In this document: one piece after another, positions 1-8,607 of the stretch
Layout: each line of letters opens with the position of its first letter
Numbering within the stretch: position 1 is the first letter of the stretch
NCBI RefSeq assembly: GCF_000620785.1
Contig: NZ_JIAI01000013.1
Coordinates: forward strand, 1 to 64,000
Direction: 5' to 3'
Length of the DNA: 64,000 nucleotides
Origin: Actinospineispora acaciae DSM 45401
Lineage (GTDB): Bacteria > Actinomycetota > Actinomycetes > Mycobacteriales > Pseudonocardiaceae
Position numbers and translations under genes: made by a program
The notes under the pieces: model-generated
What the model saw: only the letters and a program-made list of their open reading frames with translations
The model's database searches: none
What the model was told of the DNA's origin: nothing

Positions 1-54
1 GCCCAGCCACCAGCCGGGGACGGCACCAAGCAACCTACAAACTCAGGTCGTCGG

Positions 55-72
55 AAATCGCGCCAGCGATTT
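55..72. terminator. Weak candidate hairpin downstream of the Rid gene
   Basis: AAATCGC (55-61) pairs with GCGATTT (66-72) across a four-base loop, 38 bases past the stop of the minus-strand Rid gene. No T-run follows in the direction of transcription, so termination is only a possibility. Nothing else is recognisable in bases 1-109. Confidence 0.25.
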
Positions 73-109
73 TCGAACGAAACAAAAGACGGCACGCACG
101 CCCACGAAC

Positions 110-517
110 TCAGTCAATAACCGCGGTGGCCTCCACCTCGACAAGGATGTCAGGCTCCGCAAGCGCGGCAACACCTATCAACGTCGCAGGCGGCACCGGA
201 GTAACGCCCAGTTTCGCCGACGCCCTGGCCACCCCCTCCAAAAGCACCGGCATCTTGTCAACCGTCCAGTCAACGACGTACACGGTGAGCTTCGCCAGAT
301 CGTCCAACGACCCACCAACCCCAGCAAGTGCGGTCGCCACGTTGAGATAGCTCTGCTCCACCTGAGCGGCGAGGTCATTTTCGCCGACCTTGTTCCCGTC
401 GGCGTCACGGGCGACCTGCCCAGCGATGAAGACCAGCTTCGAGCCGGTGGCAACCGACACCTGACGGTAGACATCGACCCTCGGCAGCCCCTCGGGGTTC
501 ACCAAAGTTACAGCCAT
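110..517 (-). CDS. Rid-family (YjgF/YER057c/UK114) protein, non-canonical
   Basis: A small Rid-fold protein of about 135 residues; family members are trimers, the best known being RidA, which hydrolyses reactive enamine/imine intermediates. The pattern IAGQVARDADG near the N-terminus and the C-terminal LVEVEATAVID are typical. The arginine of canonical RidA (in P-A-R-S/T before the last strand) is replaced: the sequence reads PPATLIGV. Imine deaminase activity is therefore doubtful and this is probably a Rid1-7-type relative. I chose the internal ATG (MAVTLVNPEG) over an ATG four codons upstream; neither has a clear ribosome-binding site. It is divergent from a TetR gene 41 bp away with a perfect inverted repeat between them, so it is probably that regulator's target. 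Substrate unknown. Confidence 0.8.
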   Translation of the reverse strand: MAVTLVNPEGLPRVDVYRQVSVATGSKLVFIAGQVARDADGNKVGENDLAAQVEQSYLNVATALAGVGGSLDDLAKLTVYVVDWTVDKMPVLLEGVARASAKLGVTPVPPATLIGVAALAEPDILVEVEATAVID

Positions 518-531
518 ACCCAATAACATAG

Positions 532-546
532 CATAGCAATGCTATG
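532..546. promoter_or_regulatory. Inverted repeat, candidate TetR operator
   Basis: CATAGC-AAT-GCTATG is a perfect inverted repeat between the divergent Rid and TetR genes, and the CATAGC half-site is partly repeated just to its left (527-532). It overlaps the first possible ATG of the TetR gene (544). That suggests either that translation starts at the next ATG (559) or that the repressor covers the initiation region. This is the normal position for a TetR autoregulatory operator controlling both genes. Confidence 0.55.
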
Positions 547-558
547 TATCCTGCCGTC

Positions 559-1182
559 ATGGCCAGGACCACGGACCCAGCGGTCCGCACCCTGCTCATC
601 GAACGGGCCGCGCAGATGCTTCGCACCCGCGAGCCGATCACCCTGCGCTCACTCGTAGCCGGGACCGGTGTGTCGACGATGGCGGTGTACACCCATTTCG
701 GCGGCATGGACGGCATGTGGAAGGCTCTGCGGCAGGAGGGGTTCGCGCGCCTGGGGGGCAGGTTCGCGGCGGTGTCGGCGTCCGAGGACCCGGTGCTGGA
801 CCTGACGGTCCTGGTCGCCGCCTACTTCCGGAACGCGCTGGAACACCCGGACCTGTACCGGGTCATGTTCGACGCGAACTTCGACCTCGAGGACGCCCAG
901 GCAGCCGACGACACGCTGGAGTACCTGGTCCAGGCCGTCGACCGGGGCAGAACGGACGGGCGCTTCCGCGCGGACGTCGTGCCGTTGGAGTTGGCGACCC
1001 AGAGCTGGGCCATCGGGCACGGGCTGGTGTCGCTGGTCGCCACCGGTCCCCTGCCACGGCGGACGCTCGACTACGGCGCCCCCATGTTGACGGCGCTGTT
1101 CGTCGGCGCGGGTGACCGGCCGGACAGGTGCCGCGCCTCGGTCGAGCGCGGCTGGCGGGACCTGGTCACGCCCGACGAGTAG
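559..1182 (+). CDS. TetR/AcrR family transcriptional regulator
   Basis: One-component repressor of about 207 residues. The N-terminal helix-turn-helix is visible as ITLRSLVAGTGVSTMAVYTHF, with the Y-T-H-F recognition-helix end typical of the family. The C-terminal half (ligand and dimer domain) has YFRNALEHPDLYRVMF and a PLELATQSWAIGHGLVSL segment like the TetR_C/WHG group. An ATG at 544 would add five residues but lies inside the inverted repeat at 532-546, so 559 is preferred. It is divergent from the Rid-family gene, which is its most likely target. The ligand cannot be deduced. Confidence 0.85.
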   Translation: MARTTDPAVRTLLIERAAQMLRTREPITLRSLVAGTGVSTMAVYTHFGGMDGMWKALRQEGFARLGGRFAAVSASEDPVLDLTVLVAAYFRNALEHPDLYRVMFDANFDLEDAQAADDTLEYLVQAVDRGRTDGRFRADVVPLELATQSWAIGHGLVSLVATGPLPRRTLDYGAPMLTALFVGAGDRPDRCRASVERGWRDLVTPDE

Positions 1183-1188
1183 GGCCGA

Positions 1189-2214
1189 CTACGCCGCACC
1201 GGCCGTCTCCGAGACCGCCAGGAACCGCGCGGCGTTGCCGCCCAGGATCCGCCGGCGGTCCGCCTCGTCCAGGAAACCGGCCGCGCGCACCACCTGCCCC
1301 ACCGGGCGCTCGCCGAACGGGTACGGGTAGTCGCTGCCCAGCATGACCCGCTCCACGCCCATGGTCTCGACCAGCAGCCGCAGCGCCGGCTCGCTGAACA
1401 CCACGGTGTCCACGCTGAACCTGTCCAGGTACGCCGAGGGCGGGCGCTCGGACGTACCCACCACATCGGAGCGCTGGTGCCAGGCGTTGTCCATCCGCCC
1501 CACCCAGAACGGGAACGACCCGCCGCCGTGCGCGAAACAGATCCGCAGCGAGCTCGGCAGCCTGTCGAACGCCCCGCCCAGTACCAGCGACAACACCGAC
1601 AGGTGCGTCTCGGCGGGCATGCCGGTCAGCCACTTGGCCATCCAGCGCCCGAGCCGGGGCGAGTCGGGCATGTCCCAGGGGTGGACGAACACCGGCGCCC
1701 CGACCCGCGCGCAGTGCTGCAAGAACTCGACGATCCCGGCGTCGTCCAGGTCGCGGTCGCCGACGTGGTTGCCGATCTCCACGCCCAGGTGGCCGGCGGC
1801 CATGCACCTGTCCAGCTCGGCGCAGGCGGCCTCGGTGTCCTGCAGCGGCACCTGGCAGAACGGCAGGAACTTCTCCGGCGCGGGCGCGCAGATCTCCAGC
1901 GCGAGGTCGTTGAAGATCCGCGCCACCTTCACCGCCTGGTCGGGCGGGCGGGCGTAGTTGAAGAACACCGGCGTCGGGGAGACCACCTGCACGTCCACCC
2001 CGTCGGCGGCCATGTCCGCCAGCCGGACCTCGGTGTCCCAGCAGTCGCTCTGCACCCGCCGGAACTCCCGGGAGCGGATCATCACGGTGGCCTCGCGCTC
2101 GGACTCGACCCGCAGCCATGGCCAGTCGCCGGCCGGGCCGACCTCGCGCTCCAGGTCCGGCCAGCCGCGCGGGACGTAGTGCGTGTGGACGTCGACCGTC
2201 GTAGCGGCGGTCAT
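1189..2214 (-). CDS. nbaD: 2-amino-3-carboxymuconate 6-semialdehyde decarboxylase (ACMSD-type amidohydrolase)
   Basis: Metal-dependent TIM-barrel decarboxylase, 341 residues, close to the usual ACMSD length. It starts with the metal-binding HTH of DVHTHYVPRGWP and continues with the family pattern VDVQVVSPTPVFFNYA, VFVHPWDMP and CFAHGGGSFPF; the C-terminal MLGSDYPYPFGE carries the catalytic Asp. In this pathway it decarboxylates the ring-cleavage product of 3-hydroxyanthranilate to 2-aminomuconate semialdehyde. Its ATG overlaps the stop of the upstream dioxygenase gene (ATGA), giving translational coupling, and the substrate and product of the two enzymes match. An open frame continues upstream to 2562 but is the shadow of the dioxygenase gene. 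Confidence is high because the neighbour supports the substrate. Confidence 0.9.
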   Translation of the reverse strand: MTAATTVDVHTHYVPRGWPDLEREVGPAGDWPWLRVESEREATVMIRSREFRRVQSDCWDTEVRLADMAADGVDVQVVSPTPVFFNYARPPDQAVKVARIFNDLALEICAPAPEKFLPFCQVPLQDTEAACAELDRCMAAGHLGVEIGNHVGDRDLDDAGIVEFLQHCARVGAPVFVHPWDMPDSPRLGRWMAKWLTGMPAETHLSVLSLVLGGAFDRLPSSLRICFAHGGGSFPFWVGRMDNAWHQRSDVVGTSERPPSAYLDRFSVDTVVFSEPALRLLVETMGVERVMLGSDYPYPFGERPVGQVVRAAGFLDEADRRRILGGNAARFLAVSETAGAA

Positions 2215-2735
2215 CCGCGGCCCGGGTGCAGCTCGCCGCAGCTCGAACAGGTGCGCGCCTCCTGGCTTTCGTAGAACGCCTCGAAAGCCGGCGGCAGGTC
2301 GGCCACGATGTCGCGGACCTGCAGCTCGGTCTCGTGCACCAGCGCCTGGCAGCTCGGGCAGTACCACTGGAACTTCTCCAGCGTGCCCTCCTCCCGGATG
2401 CGCTCGATGACCACGCCGATCGAGCCCGGCTCGGGGCGCTGCGGCGAGTGCGGCACGTTGCGCGGCAGCAGCCACATGTCGCCCTCGTTGATGTGCATGG
2501 TGCGCGGCCCGTCGGAGGTCATCAGGTTCACGTGCATGTTGCCCTTGACCTGATAGAACCACTCTTCGTACGGGTCGACGTGGAAGTCGGTGCGCTGGTT
2601 CGGGCCGCCCACCACCTGCACGATGAAGTCACCGGTCCGCACCCAGACCTGCTTGTTGTTCACCGGGGGCTTGAGCAGGCTCTCGTGCTCGGCGAGCCAC
2701 TTCGGGAAGTTGATCACCGGTGGGACGTCAGTCAT
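2211..2735 (-). CDS. nbaC: 3-hydroxyanthranilate 3,4-dioxygenase
   Basis: Cupin-fold extradiol-type ring-cleavage dioxygenase of 174 residues. The Fe(II) ligands align one residue off the Cupriavidus enzyme: His52, Glu58 and His96. The substrate-binding Arg48, Arg100 and Glu111 are also present. Like the bacterial enzyme it carries a C-terminal rubredoxin-like site (C126-x2-C129, C163-x2-C166). It opens 3-hydroxyanthranilate to 2-amino-3-carboxymuconate semialdehyde, the substrate of the next gene. Four-base overlaps at both ends (with the RidA gene upstream and ACMSD downstream) place it in the middle of a translationally coupled operon. Confidence 0.96.
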   Translation of the reverse strand: MTDVPPVINFPKWLAEHESLLKPPVNNKQVWVRTGDFIVQVVGGPNQRTDFHVDPYEEWFYQVKGNMHVNLMTSDGPRTMHINEGDMWLLPRNVPHSPQRPEPGSIGVVIERIREEGTLEKFQWYCPSCQALVHETELQVRDIVADLPPAFEAFYESQEARTCSSCGELHPGRG

Positions 2736-3175
2736 GACGCTGGGCTCCCTTCAGGACGGGACACGTGCGCGACGGCCTGGATCTCGATCAGCAGGTGTGG
2801 GTGCGGCAGCTGGTGGACGGCCACCGTGGTGCGCGCCGGGCCGGTCTCGTCGAAGTACTCGCCGTAGACCTCGTTGTAGCCGGCGAAGTCGTTCATGTTC
2901 ACCAGGTACGCGGTGACCTGCGCCAGGTCCTCCAGCCCGGAGCCGGCAGCGACCAGGATGTCCCGGATGTTGTCCAGCACCGCCCTGGTCTGGGCGCGGA
3001 TGTCCAGCCGGGTGGTGCCCATCTCGTCGACCTCGGCGCCGACGATCGTGTTGTCCGGCGCCCGGCTCGACGTGCCGGACACGTACAGCACGTCACCCAC
3101 CCGTTTGACGTGCGGAAACCGACCCCTGGGCGTCGCCTTGCCGGCGACCACGTGCGCACCTGTCACGCCGCTCAT
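2732..3175 (-). CDS. RidA-family protein, probable 2-aminomuconate deaminase
   Basis: Rid-fold protein of 147 residues from the chosen ATG (MSGVTGAHVV). A GTG 24 codons upstream (3247) overlaps the kinase stop and would give a 171-residue form, but its N-terminus is unlike the family. VSGTSSRAPDN, DNIRDILVAAGSGLEDL and GPARTTVAVHQLPHP are family patterns. Unlike the protein at 110-517, it keeps the arginine of the P-A-R-T motif expected for imine/enamine hydrolysis. In 2-nitrobenzoate and 2-aminophenol pathways, Rid-type deaminases (NbaF/AmnD) act on 2-aminomuconate. Its place ahead of the dioxygenase and decarboxylase supports that role. The dehydrogenase that would make 2-aminomuconate is not in the window. 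Confidence 0.8.
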   Translation of the reverse strand: MSGVTGAHVVAGKATPRGRFPHVKRVGDVLYVSGTSSRAPDNTIVGAEVDEMGTTRLDIRAQTRAVLDNIRDILVAAGSGLEDLAQVTAYLVNMNDFAGYNEVYGEYFDETGPARTTVAVHQLPHPHLLIEIQAVAHVSRPEGSPAS

Positions 3176-3243
3176 CGTTGCGCCCGCGCGCCACACCCGT
3201 CCAATGCCGAATCCGTCGCGACACCAAACCGCCTGGCTATGGG

Positions 3244-4326
3244 TCACGACCCTTTCGGCAGGGACAGGCGCAGGCGGAAGCCGCCGGTCGGGGTGGGTTC
3301 GGCGTGCAGGGTGCCGCCGAGCAGCTCGGCGCGTTCGCGCAGGCCGGTGAGGCCGTGGCGGGCGCTGGGGAGGGCGAGCGCGGGGCGGGTCGGCGGGGTG
3401 TTGGTGATCGTGACGTGCAGGCCGGTGGCGTCGGTGGCGATCTCGACCAGGGCGCCGGCGCCGGGGGCGTGCTTGCGGACGTTGGTCAGGGCCTCCTGGA
3501 CGGTGCGGTAGATCGCGCGCTGGGTGGGGGTGTCCAGGCCCGTCGGCGGTGAGCCCTCCAGGCGGACGTCGATGCCGCTGGTGGCGATCAGCTGGTCGAT
3601 CTCGGCCAGGGTGGGCTGCGGCGCGGTGCCCACGTCGGCGACGTTGGCCGCGCGCAGCAGCGCGACCATGTGGCGCAGCTCGTCGAGGGTGTTCACGCTG
3701 AGCCGGCGGATGGTCGACGCGGACTCCCTGACGTGCTGGTCACCGGCGCCGACCTGGAGCGCGCCGGCCTGCACGGCGATGAGGCTGACCTGGTGGGACA
3801 CCACGTCGTGCATCTCGCGGGCCAGCTGCGCGCGTTCCTTGGCCAGCACCTGCTGGGCGACCAGGCGCTGCTCGTGCTCGCGCGCCTCGCTGATCTCCTC
3901 CAGCCGCCGGGACAGCTCGGCGCGGGCCAGCACGAGCTGGCCGAGCGCGGCCGGCGCGGCGCCCATCAGCAGCCCGTAGATCACGTCGACCAACAGCTCC
4001 TGGGTGGTCTCGCTCATCGTGTCGAACGGCAGCTTGAGCACGTGCGCGACGGCCACCAGCGCGGCGATGCCGATCAGCAGCCGCCGGTCCCTGACGTGGC
4101 GGGCCACGCTGTACAGGGTGATCAGCGCCGGGACGTCGGCGAACGAGGTGATCAGCGCCGGGAAGCACAGCGCCAGCGCGAGGTACGGGTAGCGCCTGCG
4201 CAGCAGCACCCCACACAGCGCGACCGCCCCGAACGGCCAGGGCAGCCAGCCGGTGAGCTCGTTCTCCAGCACCATGTCCAGGGCGGCGACGCCGAGCAGG
4301 CCGGCCTCGATGCCGGCGCGGCGCAC
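3244..4326 (-). CDS. Two-component sensor histidine kinase, HisKA_3 (NarL/DesK) type
   Basis: Membrane sensor kinase, 360 residues, GTG start. The first 135 residues form four to six hydrophobic helices with very short loops, so it probably senses within the membrane or at the envelope. A helical linker follows, then the HisKA_3 dimerisation motif AREMHDVVSHQVSL with phospho-acceptor His173. The HATPase domain shows the N box (QEALTNVRKHA) and a G-box-like GLTGLRER. The partner response regulator lies 26 bp upstream on the same strand. The kinase stop lies 71 bp before the 3-hydroxyanthranilate genes, so transcription may continue into them. The signal is unknown. Confidence 0.92.
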   Translation of the reverse strand: MRRAGIEAGLLGVAALDMVLENELTGWLPWPFGAVALCGVLLRRRYPYLALALCFPALITSFADVPALITLYSVARHVRDRRLLIGIAALVAVAHVLKLPFDTMSETTQELLVDVIYGLLMGAAPAALGQLVLARAELSRRLEEISEAREHEQRLVAQQVLAKERAQLAREMHDVVSHQVSLIAVQAGALQVGAGDQHVRESASTIRRLSVNTLDELRHMVALLRAANVADVGTAPQPTLAEIDQLIATSGIDVRLEGSPPTGLDTPTQRAIYRTVQEALTNVRKHAPGAGALVEIATDATGLHVTITNTPPTRPALALPSARHGLTGLRERAELLGGTLHAEPTPTGGFRLRLSLPKGS

Positions 4327-4352
4327 GGCCGGTGGCAGGCGCGCGAGCGTGC

Positions 4353-5024
4353 TCAGGGTTCACCCCGCTGGCCGGAGAGCTGCCCGGTGACCAGGCCGGC
4401 GCGCTGGGCCAGCAGCGCGGCCTGCACCCGGCTCTCCATTCCGAGCTTGCTCAGGATGGCGCTGACGTGGTCCTTGACGGTGCTCGCGGACAGGAACAGC
4501 CGCCCGCCGATGTCCGCGTTGGACAGCCCCTGCGCCACCAGCAGCAGCACGTCGCGCTCCCGGTCGGTGAGCACGTTCAGCTCGTTCGCGGCGCTGGCCC
4601 GCCCGGCCCGGCCGGCGTGGCTGCTCAGGATCGGGCGCGCGGCCTTGGCGGAGAGCACCACCGCCCCGGCGGCCAGCGCGCGCACCGAGTGCGCCAACTG
4701 CTCCGGGTCGGTGTCCTTGAGCAGGAACCCGGCGGCGCCGGAGCGCAGCGCGGTCCCGACGTACTCGTCGGAGTCGAAGGTGGTCAGCATCGCGATGATC
4801 GGCGGGTCGGCCATGGCGCGCAGCTGGGCGAGCACGGTGAGCCCGTCCACGTCCGGCATCCGGATGTCCAGCAGCACCACGTCGGGGCGGGTCAGCCCGA
4901 TCTCGCGGACCGCGTCGGCGCCGCTGACCGCCGCGACCACGTCGATGTCCCCGGCCGCCCGGAGGATGAGCGCGAGCCCCGACCGGATCAGCGCCTCGTC
5001 GTCGACCACCACCACGCGGATCAT
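4353..5024 (-). CDS. Two-component response regulator, NarL/FixJ (LuxR HTH) family
   Basis: Response regulator of 223 residues. The receiver domain has the acidic pair D9/D10 (VVVVDDEALIRSG), phospho-acceptor Asp53 (VVLLDIRMPDVDG), a TFDSDEYV segment and K in LLKDTDPEQL. The C-terminal LuxR HTH is clear (LTDRERDVLLLVAQGLSN, then STVKDHVSAILSKLG). It is the cognate partner of the downstream kinase and drives the operon's first position. An in-frame extension upstream to 5423 overlaps lysX on the other strand and is not coding. The space to lysX (5025-5250) should hold both divergent promoters. Confidence 0.95.
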   Translation of the reverse strand: MIRVVVVDDEALIRSGLALILRAAGDIDVVAAVSGADAVREIGLTRPDVVLLDIRMPDVDGLTVLAQLRAMADPPIIAMLTTFDSDEYVGTALRSGAAGFLLKDTDPEQLAHSVRALAAGAVVLSAKAARPILSSHAGRAGRASAANELNVLTDRERDVLLLVAQGLSNADIGGRLFLSASTVKDHVSAILSKLGMESRVQAALLAQRAGLVTGQLSGQRGEP

Positions 5025-5250
5025 CGGCACTACTCCAGGTTTCGTTCCGTCTCTGGTACGAGTGTTACAGGCCGGCTCACCTCGGGGAACGCCATTCGCC
5101 CAAGCATGGCGCAGGTGTGTTGCGCGTACCTCCGACCGGCGGGTGCCGCCCCCGCCGAGTGGCGGGCAAGACCGGTCGATGAACCGCTGCGGGAGCGGCG
5201 ACGGCGAACGCAAGCTGGTCCGGTCGCCGGACCCGTCCCGAGGGGGAGTC

Positions 5251-8200
5251 ATGATCACCTGGCCACGGGCGAGGTGGCCGGCCACGCCGTCCGGCGCCGC
5301 CGCCGGCCCGGCCCGGGCGCGCGCGTCACGGGGCGGTGGGCTGGTCGCGGCGGCGGTCGAGCTGGGCGCCGTGGTCTCGCTGGCGCACCTGGTGGTCGGG
5401 GGTACGGGCGGAGCTGTGCTCACGGCGGTGGAGGACGGGCTCGGCTACCTCGGGCTCCCGGCCGGCCCGAGCCTGTTCCTGGTGCTGCTGCTCGGCGTGC
5501 TGGCGGCGGCGCTGCGCGCGGGCAAGCAGGCGGCGCTGTGGGTGGTGTTCACGTTCCAGCTGCTGGCGATCGTGTCCGCGCTGCTGGCGGTGGACGACAT
5601 GGTGTCCGACCCGGAGGCATACCCCGGTGAGGGGCCGCGCGCCCAGCTGGCCGGGCTGGCGGTCACGGTGGTGGCGTCCGCGCTGCTGCTGACCGTCCGG
5701 GGGCGCTTCCCGGCCCGGCTCGCCCCGGGGGCGTGGGCGCGGGCGCTGGTCACGGCGGGGGCGGGGATGGTCGCCGTGGTCGTGGCCGGGTACGGGCTCG
5801 CCTCGGTGTTCCCCGGGACGCTGGGCGGCGGGGCGGACACCCTGGTCTGGGTGGTCAACCAGTTGCTCGGCGAGCTGGTGGCGGTGCCCGACCCGGGGAT
5901 CACCACGCGCGGGCCGGACTGGCTGGGGATCGGGCTAGACCTGGCCGGCACCGCCGTCGTCGCACTGGCCCTGTTCGTGTTCTTCCGGGGCCTGCCGCAC
6001 CGGCGCCCGCTGTGCGCCGACGACGAGCTGGCGCTGCGGGCGCTGCTGGCCCGCCACGGCGAGGACGACTCGCTGGGCTACTTCGCCACCCGGCGGGACA
6101 AGAGCGTGATCTTCGCTCCCGGCGGTGGCGCCGCGATCACCTACCGGGTGCTCGGCGGCACCAGCATGGCCAGCGCGGACCCGGTCGGGGATCCGCAGCG
6201 GTGGCCGGCGGCGATCGCGGCGTGGCTGGACGAGGCGGCGCGCTACGGCTGGCAGCCGGCGGTGCTGGGGGCCAGCGAGCGCGGCGCGCGGGCGTACCGG
6301 GACGCCGGGCTCGGGGCCTGGGAGATCGGCGACGAGGCGATCATCGACGTGCGCGGGTTCTCGCTGGACGGGCGGGCGCGGCGGGGCACCCGGCAGGCGG
6401 TGCGGCGGGTCCGGCGGGCCGGGTACCGGTGCGTGATCCGCCGGCACGGCGACGTCGGCGATCCGGAGATGCGCGAGGTCGCCCAGGCCGCACGGCGGTG
6501 GCGGGGAGCGAAGGTGGAGCGCGGGTTCTCCATGGCGCTCGGGCGCCTGGGCGACCCGGCCGACGCGCGGTGCGTGCTGGTGCAGTGCCGCGACGGCGAC
6601 GGCCGGGTGCGCGGGCTGCTGTCGCTGGTGCCGTGGGGGCGGCACGGGCTGTCGCTGGACCTGATGCGCCGCGACCCGGACGCGCCGAACGGGCTGACCG
6701 AGTTCCTGGTCACCGAACTGGTCGCGGCCTGCCCCGGCCTGGGCGTGCGCCGGGTCTCGCTGAACTTCGCGATGTTCCGCGCGGTGTTCGAGAACGGCTC
6801 GCGCATCGGCGCCGGCCCGCTGCTGCGCGCCTGGCGGGCCGCGCTCGGGGTGGCGTCCCGGTTCTTCCAGCTGGAGTCGCTGTACAGGTCCAACGCCAGG
6901 TACGCGCCGCGCTGGGAGCCGAGGTTCATCTGCTACCGGCGGGCGCGGCGGCTGCCGTGGACCGGGCTGGTGGCGGCCGCCGTGGAGGGCTTCCTGCCGG
7001 GGCCGGGCGGACGGCCGCACGCGTCCGCGTCGTTCGGCCGGCTGTTCGCCGACCGGGCTCGGCAGGTCGAGGACGTCACGCCGCAGCCGGCCGCCCCGCC
7101 GCGCGCGGACCAGGTCCGGGTGCGGATGGCCAAGCTCGCGGGCATGCGTGAGGCCGGGCTCGACCCGTATCCCGCCTGGTCCAGCCCGCCCGCGCGGCTG
7201 GCGGATGTCCGGCGCCGGTTCGCCGGCCTGAGCCCGGACGTCCGTACCGGGCAGCGGGTGTCGGTCACCGGGCGGGTGCGCGCGCACCGGGTGTTCGGCT
7301 CGCTGTGCTTCGCCGTGCTCGCCGACCCGGACACCGGGCTGCAGCTCATGGTCGAGCGCGCCACCCTCGGCGCGGACCGGCTCGCGGACTGGAAGCGGCT
7401 GGTGGACCTCGGCGACCACGTCTGGGCGACCGGCGAAGTGGTCACCTCTCGCACCGGGGAGCTGTCGGTGCTGGTCGACGAGTGGACGCACACCGCGAAG
7501 TGCCTGCGGCCGGGCTCCCCGGCCGCCGTCAGCCCCGAGGCCGCCGGGCTGGTGCGGGCCCGCGGTGCGGTGCTCGGCGCGGTCCGGCGCACGCTCACCG
7601 ACCTCGGCTACCTCGAGGTCGAGACGCCCATGCTGCACGCGGTGCACGGCGGTGCCAACGCGCGCCCGTTCCAGACCCACCGGGGCAGCGACCGGCGGCC
7701 GCTGTACCTGCGGATCGCGCCGGAGCTGTACCTGAAGCGGCTGTGCGTGGCCGGCCTGGACAAGGTGTTCGAGCTGGGCCGCAACTTCCGCAACGAGGGC
7801 GCGGACGCGACCCACAACCCCGAGTTCACCATGCTGGAGGCCTACCGGGCCTACGCCGACTACGCGGCGATGCGGCTGCTCACCGAGGAGCTGGTGCGCG
7901 CGGCCGCGGTGGCCGCGCACGGGCGGGCGGTGGCGCGGCGTCCGGAGCGGTTCGGCGGCGGCGAGCACGACCTGTCCGGGCCGTGGCCGGTGGTCGGGGT
8001 GTACGACGCGGTGTCCGAGGCGCTCGGCGTCCGGGTCGACCCCGGCATCCCGCTGGCCACGCTGCGCCAGGCCTGCCAGCGGGCGGGGGTGGCGGCCGGG
8101 GTCGACAGCGGGCACGGCAGGTTGGTGCTCGCCGCGTACGACCAGCTGGTGGAGCCCCGGACGGTGGCGCCGACGTTCTACGTCGACTTCCCGGAGTCGG

Positions 8201-8607
8201 TGGCGCCGCTGGCCCGAGGGCACCGGCGTGACCCCCGGCTGGCCGAGCGGTGGGACCTCGTCGCGTTCGGGGTGGAGATCGCCACCGCGCACACCGAGCT
8301 GACCGACCCGGTGGAGCAGCGGCGCCGGCTGGAGATCCAGTCGCTGCACGCCTCCGGTGGCGACCCGGAGGCGATGGAGCTGGACGAGGACTTCCTGGCC
8401 GCGCTGGAGCACGGCATGCCGCCCACGGCCGGGCTGGGCATCGGCATCGACCGGCTGGTGGCCATGCTCACCGGGGTATCGGTACGGCAGACGCTGCTGT
8501 TCCCGTTCGTGCGCGCGGTGCCGTCGGGTGGTCGCGGCGGGGTCGCCGTGAGCGGGGGGCGACCGCCGCGACCGGTCGGCAGGCGTGCGGCACCGAGCCC
8601 GGTGTGA
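5251..8607 (+). CDS. lysX: Bifunctional lysyl-tRNA synthetase / phosphatidylglycerol lysyltransferase (LysX type)
   Basis: Fusion of 1118 residues, close to mycobacterial LysX (about 1170). Residues 1-245 form about six membrane helices. Residues 250-600 are an MprF-type DUF2156/GNAT lysyltransferase (GYFATRRDKSVIF, SLDLMRRDPDAPNG). From about residue 620 follows a class II lysyl-tRNA synthetase with OB-fold anticodon domain, motif 2 (FELGRNFRNEG, about 838) and motif 3 (GLGIGIDRLVAMLTGV). The protein makes Lys-tRNA and transfers lysine to phosphatidylglycerol, lowering envelope charge and giving cationic-peptide resistance. An AGGGGGAG ribosome-binding site precedes the ATG at 5251, and open frame upstream to 3670 is antisense to the kinase. 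Its TGA overlaps the next ATG by one base. It is unlikely to be the sole housekeeping LysS. Confidence 0.95.
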   Translation: MITWPRARWPATPSGAAAGPARARASRGGGLVAAAVELGAVVSLAHLVVGGTGGAVLTAVEDGLGYLGLPAGPSLFLVLLLGVLAAALRAGKQAALWVVFTFQLLAIVSALLAVDDMVSDPEAYPGEGPRAQLAGLAVTVVASALLLTVRGRFPARLAPGAWARALVTAGAGMVAVVVAGYGLASVFPGTLGGGADTLVWVVNQLLGELVAVPDPGITTRGPDWLGIGLDLAGTAVVALALFVFFRGLPHRRPLCADDELALRALLARHGEDDSLGYFATRRDKSVIFAPGGGAAITYRVLGGTSMASADPVGDPQRWPAAIAAWLDEAARYGWQPAVLGASERGARAYRDAGLGAWEIGDEAIIDVRGFSLDGRARRGTRQAVRRVRRAGYRCVIRRHGDVGDPEMREVAQAARRWRGAKVERGFSMALGRLGDPADARCVLVQCRDGDGRVRGLLSLVPWGRHGLSLDLMRRDPDAPNGLTEFLVTELVAACPGLGVRRVSLNFAMFRAVFENGSRIGAGPLLRAWRAALGVASRFFQLESLYRSNARYAPRWEPRFICYRRARRLPWTGLVAAAVEGFLPGPGGRPHASASFGRLFADRARQVEDVTPQPAAPPRADQVRVRMAKLAGMREAGLDPYPAWSSPPARLADVRRRFAGLSPDVRTGQRVSVTGRVRAHRVFGSLCFAVLADPDTGLQLMVERATLGADRLADWKRLVDLGDHVWATGEVVTSRTGELSVLVDEWTHTAKCLRPGSPAAVSPEAAGLVRARGAVLGAVRRTLTDLGYLEVETPMLHAVHGGANARPFQTHRGSDRRPLYLRIAPELYLKRLCVAGLDKVFELGRNFRNEGADATHNPEFTMLEAYRAYADYAAMRLLTEELVRAAAVAAHGRAVARRPERFGGGEHDLSGPWPVVGVYDAVSEALGVRVDPGIPLATLRQACQRAGVAAGVDSGHGRLVLAAYDQLVEPRTVAPTFYVDFPESVAPLARGHRRDPRLAERWDLVAFGVEIATAHTELTDPVEQRRRLEIQSLHASGGDPEAMELDEDFLAALEHGMPPTAGLGIGIDRLVAMLTGVSVRQTLLFPFVRAVPSGGRGGVAVSGGRPPRPVGRRAAPSPV

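Noticed and set aside
3670..5250. Long open frame upstream of lysX, in frame with it
   Set aside because: Antisense to the kinase and response regulator genes; low-complexity composition typical of GC-rich shadow frames. The real lysX start with ribosome-binding site is at 5251.
4353..5423. Extended N-terminus of the response regulator
   Set aside because: The receiver domain begins at MIRVVVVDDE (5024); the extension overlaps lysX on the other strand and has no domain.
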